Source: an uncultured Lactobacillus sp.
GTDB taxonomy: Bacteria; Bacillota; Bacilli; Lactobacillales; Lactobacillaceae
Assembly: GCA_946482425.1 (NCBI GenBank)
Contig: CAMLRO010000041.1
Span: 1 to 12,866, forward strand
Length of the DNA stretch: 12,866 bases
Direction of reading: 5' to 3'
The notes below the pieces were generated by a model. The model saw only the letters and a program-made list of their open reading frames with translations. It was not told the DNA's origin and did not search any database. Within the stretch, counting starts at the first letter, position 1. Each line of letters starts with the position of its first letter. Positions 1-7,270 of this stretch are shown here, one piece after another. A program made the position numbers and the translations under genes.

Positions 1-3000
1 CGTTTCTCAGTGCCAGTTTGTGGCAGGGTGGTGTTACCTTGTGTAACTTTTTGCGAGTCATTAGTAGCTTTATTCAGCTTGCCGCTTGCCGCTGCCAATT
101 TAGTTTGGCGCTTAGCTTGATGCCTTTCTTTAAGTCCTTTATTAGCAGTCTGATGATGCTTAACAGTTTTAGACTTTTTCGTTTTATGAGTTGGGATTGG
201 AGTAGGCTCATTCTCAGCAGAGGCCGTATTATCCACTGGTGTAGTGGCAGTAGTATTGCCAGCACTCTTGCTGTAAACATAGGTAACGCTTTGCGGATTG
301 TTGTTAAAGAAACCCGTTGCGTTATCCGGTCTGGTCTTTAAAGCATAGCCGGAAACCGTCTCAGCACCAGTAGTATAGCCATCGCCAATCCGACCTTGAA
401 CAACACGGTCAGGAGCAATAGTATTACCATATTCATCTTGGTAATGAACTGTGACTGCAGGTGCTATAGCAGCAGGACTGGTCACAGTTGTTCCAGTATT
501 AACAGTGTTTGAACCATTATTGTTATCTGATTTGGTATAAATAAGGTTAACAGACTGTGGATCAGCAGCTAAAGCAATTTCTGGCACATTAGTGCTCTTT
601 ACGATGTTGTCATTATTAATTTGGTATGAATTAGGGGTATAGCCCTCAATGGATTTGAAAGAAATGGGCACATGATCGCCAACTACGCTAGTAGTGGTAT
701 CCTTAGGGAAGTTTTCAGGATTGGTGCCGGGGATTTCAACCAGTTCACCATTATCGGCTTTATACTTGTAGTAAACGGTCACCGGCTTTGCTTTTACTGG
801 AGTAGGGGGTGTTGTTGAGTTTTTTGTGTAGACCAAAGTAATATCTTGCGGATCAGAGATAAATGCTTTTATATCAGAATTCTTGTTTTCTTTGAACTTG
901 TAGCCAGCAAATTCTTTGCTGGTGTCAACAGTTACCAGGTCTGAAATGTTGCCGAAAAGTTTTTCATCAGGAATTTCCTTACCATCTTGATCAACTAGCT
1001 GCTTGCCTTCTTCATCTTGGCGATGAATGGTGACGATACCACCAGTATATCTAACATAAGTGTCATGGTCTCTGTCACCTTGGTAGTTAGTCATTAACTC
1101 GTCTGAAGTCCATATATTTGTTCCTTTAGCTGGAGAGCCTTCGCCTGCACCCATGTTTACCCAGGTGCCTGGCTGTTGAAGGGAATTGTTGGGTCTACCA
1201 TTGCTAGTAGTGAATTTAAAACCTTTACCTAAAATTAATTTGGTCAAACTGGAGGTATAACCTTTGATTAATGAAAACATTCCCAACGTTGTAGCATCAT
1301 CTGAAACAGTAAAACTAGATAGATCTACGCTAGTTAGGTTGGGATCACCAGAAAACATTATATTAAAGCTGGTTACATTAGTAGTATCGAAACTGGACAA
1401 ATCTAAAGAAACTATTTTTTTACAATCAAAAAACATTCGTAGCATACTCGTTACTTTAGAAGTATCTAATTTATCTAGGCCATTAATTTTAGTAAAATTA
1501 AGATAAGAGAAGAGCGATTGAGCTGACCCAATAATGGCAATGGGAGCATTAATATCAATTTCTGTAATATCAGTTCCAGCAACATTACTGATATTGTTTT
1601 TAATGCTAATATCTTTATTGTCTGAATTATTTATTGTATAGGTTTTGCCTTTTTCACCTAGCGATAAGACGCCATTATTAAAGGTGTAAGGAACGCCTTC
1701 CCAAGTGTTATCAGTTTTACTCTTAGAGTAGACCAAAGTAATATCTTGCGGGTCGGAGGTAAATGCTTTTACATCAGAATTTTTATTTTCTTTGAACTTG
1801 TAGCCAGCAAATTCTTTACTGGTGTCAACAGTTACTGAGTCTGAAATGTTGCCGAAAAGTTTTTCATCAGGGATTTGCTTACCATCTTGATCAACTAGCT
1901 GCTTGCCTTCTTCGTCTTGGCGATGAACAGTAACGATGCCACCAGTATATCTAACGTAAGTGTCGTGGTCTCTATCACCTTGGTACTTAGTCATGAAATC
2001 GGCTGAAGACCACTGATTAGTACCCTTGGCCAGAGAACCATCGCCTTCCCCCATGTTTACCCAAGTTCCTGGCTGTTGAAGTGAGTTGTTGGGTCTACCA
2101 TTGTTTGTAGTGAATTTAAAACCTTTACCTAAAATTAACTTGGACAAACTGGGAGTATAATCCTTGCTTAATACAAACATTCCCATCGTTGTAGCATCAT
2201 CTGCAACAGTAAAACTAGATAGATCTACGCTAGTTAGGTTGGGATCGCCAGAAAACATTACATTAAAACTGGTCACATTGGTAGTATTAAAACTGGATAA
2301 ATCTAAAGAAACTATTTTTTCACAGCCAAAAAACATTCGTAGCATGCTTGTTACTTTAGAAGTATCTAGTTTATCTAATCCATTAATTGTGTTAAGATTC
2401 GTAAGTCTAAAAAAAAGCATCTCAGCTGATCCAATGATGGCAATGGGAGCATTAATATCAATTTCTGCAATGTCAGATCCAGAAACATTGTCGATGTTGC
2501 TACCAATGCTAATATCTTTATTGTCTGAATTATTTATTGTATAGGTTTTGCCTTTTTCACCAATTGATAGTATGCCATTATTAAACGTGATAGGTATATC
2601 TTCCCAAGTACTTGAGATGGTAGTATTACTGTCACGAATTGCGTTAACAGAATCAAATTGTGCATGATCTGCTTCTTGCTTGTTAGCTTTTGGATCGTCT
2701 GTGGTGCTCGGGTCGATGGTATTGTCTGCAACGGCATCTGCACTATTTTCATTTGCTGTATTGTTATTAGCACCAGCCTGGACTTGTCCAGTTTCTGGAG
2801 CGCTATTTGAAGCACTGTTATTAGTTTCGCTGCTATTGGATTGACTATCGCTAGCTTGGTCAGTCGGGTCATAATTAGAAGCTGCTTCACCCTCAGCTTC
2901 ATTTTGGTAGGTCAATTTAGTCTTGACTGCTCTTCTCGCAGTCTTCTTGGTGGCACGAGTGCCATTCTGATTAGCTGCCTTCACCGTCTGGGGTTTGGCA

Positions 3001-3083
3001 TTAATTAAGCCTAAAGCAGCTGCGGCCACGCCGCCGAGCAATATTTTTTCTCCTTGCTTGTTAGCATTCTTATGTGTATTCAT
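1..3083 (-). CDS. LPQTG-anchored surface protein with duplicated DUF285/MucBP modules (3' end cut by window)
   Basis: Probable cell-wall-anchored adhesin; 1027 codons lie in the window and only the extreme C-terminus (membrane segment and basic tail) is missing. The start ATG follows an AGAAGAGGAATT-type ribosome site. Residues 1-36 form a signal peptide with likely cleavage after TVKA. Residues about 40-155 are a Lys/Arg then Asn/Ser/Asp-rich spacer. Two tandem modules follow (about 158-452 and 457-752), each a DUF285 (BspA-type) region with DTSKVTSM...MF...LDLSSF repeats and a MucBP-like domain opening with GGIVTVHRQDEEGKQL. Two different MucBP-like domains lie at about 767-852 and 873-938; a Lys/Thr/Ala-rich wall-spanning stretch leads to LPQTG at residues 1020-1024 (positions 12-26). 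No in-frame stop was seen. The substrate-linking residue for sortase is the Thr of LPQTG. The binding target is unknown; BspA-type and MucBP domains are associated with adhesion to host or mucus, so that role is inferred. Confidence 0.9.
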   Translation of the reverse strand, partial: MNTHKNANKQGEKILLGGVAAAALGLINAKPQTVKAANQNGTRATKKTARRAVKTKLTYQNEAEGEAASNYDPTDQASDSQSNSSETNNSASNSAPETGQVQAGANNNTANENSADAVADNTIDPSTTDDPKANKQEADHAQFDSVNAIRDSNTTISSTWEDIPITFNNGILSIGEKGKTYTINNSDNKDISIGSNIDNVSGSDIAEIDINAPIAIIGSAEMLFFRLTNLNTINGLDKLDTSKVTSMLRMFFGCEKIVSLDLSSFNTTNVTSFNVMFSGDPNLTSVDLSSFTVADDATTMGMFVLSKDYTPSLSKLILGKGFKFTTNNGRPNNSLQQPGTWVNMGEGDGSLAKGTNQWSSADFMTKYQGDRDHDTYVRYTGGIVTVHRQDEEGKQLVDQDGKQIPDEKLFGNISDSVTVDTSKEFAGYKFKENKNSDVKAFTSDPQDITLVYSKSKTDNTWEGVPYTFNNGVLSLGEKGKTYTINNSDNKDISIKNNISNVAGTDITEIDINAPIAIIGSAQSLFSYLNFTKINGLDKLDTSKVTSMLRMFFDCKKIVSLDLSSFDTTNVTSFNIMFSGDPNLTSVDLSSFTVSDDATTLGMFSLIKGYTSSLTKLILGKGFKFTTSNGRPNNSLQQPGTWVNMGAGEGSPAKGTNIWTSDELMTNYQGDRDHDTYVRYTGGIVTIHRQDEEGKQLVDQDGKEIPDEKLFGNISDLVTVDTSKEFAGYKFKENKNSDIKAFISDPQDITLVYTKNSTTPPTPVKAKPVTVYYKYKADNGELVEIPGTNPENFPKDTTTSVVGDHVPISFKSIEGYTPNSYQINNDNIVKSTNVPEIALAADPQSVNLIYTKSDNNNGSNTVNTGTTVTSPAAIAPAVTVHYQDEYGNTIAPDRVVQGRIGDGYTTGAETVSGYALKTRPDNATGFFNNNPQSVTYVYSKSAGNTTATTPVDNTASAENEPTPIPTHKTKKSKTVKHHQTANKGLKERHQAKRQTKLAAASGKLNKATNDSQKVTQGNTTLPQTGTEK
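828..1706 (-). repeat. Tandem duplication copy B (C-terminal module) inside the large LPQTG gene
   Basis: This copy encodes a DUF285 region plus a MucBP-like domain and matches 1728-2609 almost base for base, at an offset of 900 that becomes 903 after a one-codon indel near 1500-1530. Both ends carry short matching words: GTAGACCAAAGTAAT at the left and CTTCCCAAGT at the right. The duplication is in frame. Confidence 0.92.
1728..2609 (-). repeat. Tandem duplication copy A (N-terminal module) inside the large LPQTG gene
   Basis: Partner of the 828-1706 repeat, separated from it by about 21 bases coding for a short linker (around SKTDN). Differences between the copies are scattered substitutions, many of them silent or conservative. 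The divergence is greatest around 2400-2430, where the LRR starts. Confidence 0.92.
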
Positions 3084-3129
3084 ATAATTCCTCTTCTAAA
3101 CTGCATATTAATATAAGTTTAGTATATGG
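2898..3129 (-). repeat. Shared promoter, leader and signal-peptide block, copy 1
   Basis: This 232-base block matches 6902-7133 at a constant offset of 4004, with five mismatches counted by eye, all between about 2935 and 2959. The 170 bases 2960-3129 are identical to 6964-7133. The block covers the -10 element, the leader, the ribosome site and the first ~60 codons, and stops abruptly just upstream of the -10 element. Confidence 0.93.
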
Positions 3130-3149
3130 CTGAGCTAAATCAATGTCAA
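3121..3149 (-). promoter_or_regulatory. Sigma-A promoter of the large LPQTG gene
   Basis: On the minus strand, TTGACA (3144-3149) and TATACT (3121-3126) are separated by exactly 17 bases. The -35 is perfect and the -10 has one mismatch, so this should be a strong vegetative promoter. The -10 is embedded in CCATATACTAA, a word also found before the genes starting at 7087 and, nearly, 4467. Confidence 0.85.
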
Positions 3150-3165
3150 ATAACCATTGATAGAC

Positions 3166-3204
3166 AAAAAATACTCATCAGTAAAATACTAATGAGTATT
3201 TTTT
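3166..3204 (-). terminator. Rho-independent terminator after the secreted DUF285 gene
   Basis: A 13-base perfect inverted repeat, AAAAAATACTCAT (3166-3178) with ATGAGTATTTTTT (3192-3204), surrounds a 13-base loop. It ends in a T run on the minus strand, 34 bases beyond the stop codon at 3238. The symmetry means it could also work on the plus strand. Confidence 0.85.
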
Positions 3205-3237
3205 GATACTTAAATAAATATTGTACTTAAATTAAAT

Positions 3238-4467
3238 TTATTTTGTACCGTAATTAGTGTACAAACCATAATCAGTACTACCATTATAATTAGCCATTAG
3301 CTCATCTGATGTCCACATATTACCGTTTGCATCTTCCCATGATCCCGGTGTATCAAGACCAGTATTAGCCATCACACATTTCTTTCCAAGTACAAGATTG
3401 TGTAAATTAGGTAAGCTTGCAAACATATTAAAATTAAAATTAGCGTGTGTCATATCAAAACTGCTAATGTTTAATTTTTGTAAATTAGTACATCTATAGA
3501 ACATAAAATAGAATTGGGCTACTTTAGAAGTGTTAAAGTTACTTAGATCTAATTCATTCAAAGAAGAACAATAAGCAAACATTTGTCCCATTGAAGTTAC
3601 TTTGGAAGTATCAAACTTGTCTAATCCCTTTATTGAGGTCAGTTTTGGACAATCACTGAACATAGCATTCATATTCGTTACTTTAGAAGTATTAAATTTG
3701 CTTAAATCAAGTTGGGTTAAATTAACGTCACCATTGAACATACCTGACATGTCAACAACATTTGAAGTATCAAAATTAGAAAAGTCCAGATTTGTTATTT
3801 TCTTACAGCCCTCAAACATATGTGCAACATTAGTTACGGCATATGTTTTATTTGGCTGAAATAACTTGCTTAAGTCTATATTCTCTAAAGCAGTACAATT
3901 AATAAACATAGAGTTCATATCAGTAGCGTGGGTTAGGTCAACATTTTCAAAACCGTTAATGGTCGTTAAATTATTATAAAATCTAAACCATTCAGCAGCA
4001 GAACCATTGATAACTAATTTTTTAGTAAAGTTGATAGTTTTAACTTCTAGTGTGTCATAGGTATACGATGGGTCATTCCAGTCAATGCGTAAAAGTTGTA
4101 AAGTATTTGGCACATTTGGCACATGCATGGTGTTATTAATGGTGCCACCACCAATTGTGAGTGTATGGGTAACAGTATCATATTCTACAGGTATTCCATC
4201 CCAAGTACCTGTTTCGATAGTATCACTCTTAGTAGCTTTGGTAGAATCAAATTTAGCACTATCATTTTTAACCGCAGGTGTATTATTTTTAGCCTGATAA
4301 TTTAATTCAGCTTCTTTTGTATTAACACCATTGGTTGAAGGATAGTCACCATTCACGGTAGCAGCTTGAACTGGCTTTGTGGTTACACAAATCATGCCTA
4401 AAACTGCAGCTGCTATGCTACTAAATAGCAGCTTTTTACCTTGTTTGATAATTTTGTGTTTATTCAT
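3238..4467 (-). CDS. Secreted BspA-type (DUF285) leucine-rich-repeat protein without wall anchor
   Basis: A 409-residue exported protein. I chose the ATG at 4467 rather than the one ten codons upstream because MNKHK followed by KQGKKLLFS matches the N-termini of the neighbouring paralogs; an ATG at 4476 is also possible, and the GAGG before 4467 is close (3 bases). Signal peptide residues 1-35, likely cleaved after PVQA. After a Lys/Asp/Asn-rich spacer (36-85) a conserved TWDGIPVEY entry strand begins, then about seven DUF285 repeats at 175-360 of the type VTNM..MF..C..LT.LDLSKFNTSK. The protein ends with the module GSWEDANGNMWTSDELMANYNGSTDYGLY, which in the LPQTG paralogs leads into MucBP domains; here the stop follows directly. 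No LPXTG, MucBP domain or C-terminal membrane segment is present, so it should be released or held non-covalently. It has its own promoter and terminator. Function beyond likely surface binding is unknown. Confidence 0.88.
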   Translation of the reverse strand: MNKHKIIKQGKKLLFSSIAAAVLGMICVTTKPVQAATVNGDYPSTNGVNTKEAELNYQAKNNTPAVKNDSAKFDSTKATKSDTIETGTWDGIPVEYDTVTHTLTIGGGTINNTMHVPNVPNTLQLLRIDWNDPSYTYDTLEVKTINFTKKLVINGSAAEWFRFYNNLTTINGFENVDLTHATDMNSMFINCTALENIDLSKLFQPNKTYAVTNVAHMFEGCKKITNLDFSNFDTSNVVDMSGMFNGDVNLTQLDLSKFNTSKVTNMNAMFSDCPKLTSIKGLDKFDTSKVTSMGQMFAYCSSLNELDLSNFNTSKVAQFYFMFYRCTNLQKLNISSFDMTHANFNFNMFASLPNLHNLVLGKKCVMANTGLDTPGSWEDANGNMWTSDELMANYNGSTDYGLYTNYGTK

Positions 4468-4508
4468 TTTCCTCATTCTTTCTTTAATAACATACACAAT
4501 TCAATATT

Positions 4509-4537
4509 AGTATATGACCATATATGAGTTAAATCAA
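4509..4537 (-). promoter_or_regulatory. Promoter of the secreted DUF285 gene
   Basis: On the minus strand, TTGATT (4532-4537) and TATACT (4509-4514) are separated by 17 bases. The CATATACTAA context matches the two LPQTG gene promoters, although the surrounding sequence has diverged. Confidence 0.7.
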
Positions 4538-4572
4538 GACTAAATAAATATATATTTGTTGTTATTTATAGT

Positions 4573-4602
4573 AAAAACTCACCAGTATCTTGCTGATGAG
4601 TT
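4573..4602 (-). terminator. Terminator after the 825-residue LPQTG gene
   Basis: On the minus strand, AACTCATCAG pairs with CTGGTGAGTT (one G-U pair) around a 7-base loop, followed by TTTTTA. It begins 7 bases beyond the stop codon at 4610. Confidence 0.8.
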
Positions 4603-4609
4603 CTCTAAT

Positions 4610-7087
4610 TTATTTAATTTTCTTACGACTAAACCATGCTGCACCTAATGCGCCAACTAAAGTTAAGCTTCCTAGCGCAAGCAGAGCTAGACTGGAATGC
4701 TTATTAGTACCTGTCTGTGGTAAAGCAGCAGCTTTTTTACTTTTAGCAACGCTTGAAATGCCTTGCTTTTTAGACAAATTGCGACTTGCTGTTTGCTTAG
4801 TAGGATTTTTCTTTTCCTTTCTCTTTTTGTTCTGCTTAGGTATTTTAGTAGGGGTATTAGGCTCATTAATATTTGGTGTATTGTTTGTACCTATCTTAGT
4901 ATAAATATAAGTTACATCTTGCGGGAAAGTGCTAAAGAACCCTGTAGCATTATCTGGTCTCGTCTTTAATGTATAGCCGGAAATATTTTTAGCCCCAGTA
5001 GTATAGCCATCGCCAACATAGCCGCTCAGTATCTCATCGGGAGCAATAGTATTACCAAATTCGTCTTTATAGTGAACAGTTACATCTGCTGCTTTAACTT
5101 TATTTTCGTTATTAACAGGATTTTTAGTATAAATAAAGTCGACGATTTGATCCTTATCGGAGTAGCCAACTGTTGCTTTATCAGTTCCAGGTTGTTTAAC
5201 ATAATCAATGTTAATTTGTTTAATGGTGTAACCAGGTATTGGTTTTGGAATAATATCTTTCTGATCACCATAAAGTACACCATCAACTTTTTCTGTCATA
5301 GGCTTATTATCTTTATCAAGAATGGGCTTTGTATCACCTTTTTCGTCCACAAAGTACAAATAATTAACCGTAATAGGTTTACCTGTTGCCCTGTCATAAA
5401 CGAAGTAAACATCTTGTTCTTGATCAGTAAATGTGACTGTGGCTTTGTCAGTACTAGATTGTTTATCATTATTAACAAAAATGGAATTGATAGTATAACC
5501 ATATATATTTCTAGTATTAATAGGGTCGCTGGTTTTACCCTTATCGCCGGCAACTACATAGTCATAGGACTTGCCATCTTTATCAAAAATTGGTTGTCGT
5601 TTTCCTTCTTTATCAAGGTATACGTAATGAATGTTTACAGGATAGCCATCATAGAACCTGATATAAGTATCGTGATCCGTGTCACCATTATAATTATTCA
5701 TTAAATCGGTGGAAGACCATTTTTTACTCATTTGTGGGTTCTTTTCAGTACCAGTACCAACATTAACCCATGTTCCTGGAGTATCAAGACCAACATTAGT
5801 ATTAGTATCATTTCTGTAAAATTTGCAATTCTTACCCAGTACTAATTTTCTCAGATTAGGTAAATTATTCAGAGCATTCTTAATCCCATTAGTTTTTATA
5901 GCTTTTGACATATCAAAGCTAGCAATATTCAACGCTGTTAAATCAGTACATCCGCTAAACATATAATCCATATATTGCAGGCTATTAGTATTAAATTTGG
6001 ATAAGTCTACTTTTTGATTTGCTGGATCTTCAGGATTGTCGGAACTTGGATAACTTACAGAAACTAAGTTTGAGCAGCCATAAAACATACCTGTCATATC
6101 GGTAACCTGAGAAGTATCAATTTTATCTGGTAAAATTATGCTTTTAAGTTTAGAACAACCCCTAAACATCTCTTTCATGGTAATAGTATCATTCTTATTA
6201 ATATTTAAACCGATATTTAAGCCACTTAAATCTAAGCTAATTAAATCTTTAGGGTTTTTAAAACAGTTTTCAAACATGTAGGACATATCAGTTACTTTGG
6301 AAGCGTCTAATTTATTTATTCCCTCAACTGACCTTAGGCTTGAACAATTGGCAAACATGCCATACATGCTATATACATTAGATGTATTCAGGTTTTCTAA
6401 CCCAGTAATGGTGGTTAAATTTGGTAAAGTGTCGAACATACTTTGGACTGTACCGTTAATGGTCAAAGGCCCCTCAAAACGTACTTCTCTAACTTGATTT
6501 CTATCTACAATAAGAGGGTCAGCAAGAAGATCACGACTCTTTTTTGCTTGTATGATACTAGTAGAACGATCGTTAACAGTATTAATAGTTTGATTGTTAC
6601 CTTTAACAGTAAATATTCCGAGTCCAGGTTGATAAGTTACATCGACACCAAGCCAAACACCGGTTAATATGGTAGGATTTTCGTTATCTCTTTTGACAGC
6701 TTCTCCGAGTTTTTCAGTTTTTGCATTGTCTGTGGTGCTTGGAGCGCTGGTATTGCCTGCAGCTGCATCTTGATTACTGCCACCTGCTGGGTTGCTGCTT
6801 GCTGTTCCTGCATTATTTTCACTGCCAGCGGTTTGACTGCCGCTGTTTTGACCAGCAGGGTCATCATTAGTAGCTGTTTCACCTTCAGTTTCTGTATCAG
6901 TTTCATTTTGGTAGGTCAATTTAGTCTTGACTGCTCTGCTCGCAGCCTTCTTGGTAGCACGGTTGCCATTCTGATTAGCTGCCTTCACCGTCTGGGGTTT
7001 GGCATTAATTAAGCCTAAAGCAGCTGCGGCCACGCCGCCGAGCAATATTTTTTCTCCTTGCTTGTTAGCATTCTTATGTGTATTCAT
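4610..7087 (-). CDS. LPQTG-anchored DUF285 and MucBP surface protein
   Basis: A complete 825-residue wall-anchored surface protein. Signal peptide residues 1-36 (MNTHKNANKQGEK... TVKA) is identical to that of the large paralog at 1-3083. An Asn/Ala/Gly/Thr-rich spacer covers 60-130; a conserved TGVWLGVDVTY entry strand (~142) leads into DUF285 repeats at about 205-420 (for example NTSNVYSMYGMFANCSSL). The TW...KWSSTDLMNNYNGDTDHDTY module (439-475) is followed by three MucBP-like domains at about 482-564, 570-655 and 667-731. A Lys/Asn/Pro-rich wall-spanning stretch (735-785) precedes LPQTG (789-793), a hydrophobic segment (799-818) and the basic tail SRKKIK, which is a complete sorting signal. 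The protein should be exported and joined to peptidoglycan by a sortase such as the one at 10614-11567. It has one DUF285 block where the large paralog has two. An adhesive role is inferred from the domain families; the ligand is unknown. Confidence 0.92.
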   Translation of the reverse strand: MNTHKNANKQGEKILLGGVAAAALGLINAKPQTVKAANQNGNRATKKAASRAVKTKLTYQNETDTETEGETATNDDPAGQNSGSQTAGSENNAGTASSNPAGGSNQDAAAGNTSAPSTTDNAKTEKLGEAVKRDNENPTILTGVWLGVDVTYQPGLGIFTVKGNNQTINTVNDRSTSIIQAKKSRDLLADPLIVDRNQVREVRFEGPLTINGTVQSMFDTLPNLTTITGLENLNTSNVYSMYGMFANCSSLRSVEGINKLDASKVTDMSYMFENCFKNPKDLISLDLSGLNIGLNINKNDTITMKEMFRGCSKLKSIILPDKIDTSQVTDMTGMFYGCSNLVSVSYPSSDNPEDPANQKVDLSKFNTNSLQYMDYMFSGCTDLTALNIASFDMSKAIKTNGIKNALNNLPNLRKLVLGKNCKFYRNDTNTNVGLDTPGTWVNVGTGTEKNPQMSKKWSSTDLMNNYNGDTDHDTYIRFYDGYPVNIHYVYLDKEGKRQPIFDKDGKSYDYVVAGDKGKTSDPINTRNIYGYTINSIFVNNDKQSSTDKATVTFTDQEQDVYFVYDRATGKPITVNYLYFVDEKGDTKPILDKDNKPMTEKVDGVLYGDQKDIIPKPIPGYTIKQINIDYVKQPGTDKATVGYSDKDQIVDFIYTKNPVNNENKVKAADVTVHYKDEFGNTIAPDEILSGYVGDGYTTGAKNISGYTLKTRPDNATGFFSTFPQDVTYIYTKIGTNNTPNINEPNTPTKIPKQNKKRKEKKNPTKQTASRNLSKKQGISSVAKSKKAAALPQTGTNKHSSLALLALGSLTLVGALGAAWFSRKKIK

Positions 7088-7133
7088 ATAATTCCTCTTC
7101 TAAACTGCATATTAATATAAGTTTAGTATATGG
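6902..7133 (-). repeat. Shared promoter, leader and signal-peptide block, copy 2
   Basis: Partner of the 2898-3129 block. The last 170 bases (6964-7133) are identical, including the non-coding leader, whereas the sequence upstream of 7133 and the coding sequence below 6902 diverge sharply. Identity of non-coding DNA points to recent duplication or gene conversion rather than protein-level constraint. Confidence 0.93.
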
Positions 7134-7153
7134 TTGGCTTAGGCAAAAGTCAA
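7125..7153 (-). promoter_or_regulatory. Promoter of the 825-residue LPQTG gene
   Basis: On the minus strand, TTGACT (7148-7153) and TATACT (7125-7130) are separated by 17 bases. The -10 and everything downstream of it is shared with the 3121-3149 promoter, but the spacer and -35 region differ, so the two genes could differ in strength or control. Confidence 0.8.
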
Positions 7154-7184
7154 ATTCATTGTGATACTTAGCACATTGATAACA

Positions 7185-7225
7185 AAGAAAAAAATAATGT
7201 TCTAATTCATTTATAAATTAGAACA
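7185..7225 (-). terminator. Terminator after the secreted internalin-type LRR gene
   Basis: A perfect 10-base inverted repeat, TGTTCTAATT (7198-7207) with AATTAGAACA (7216-7225), has an 8-base loop. On the minus strand it is followed by an interrupted T-rich tract (7185-7197). Confidence 0.8.
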
Positions 7226-7270
7226 CTATCTTTTTATATTAAATTATATTAATCATCAAAAATAATTGAA

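Noticed and set aside
2164..2544. Plus-strand open frames at 1264-1506 and 2164-2544 with similar proteins, as if a repeated gene
   Set aside because: They are the complement of the two copies of the 900-base duplication in the large minus-strand gene; their similarity follows from that duplication.
5072..5704. A 210-codon open frame on the plus strand inside the LPQTG gene
   Set aside because: It lies antisense to well-supported MucBP domains, has Ile/Asn-rich composition typical of the complement of such repeats, and no ribosome site or recognisable domain.
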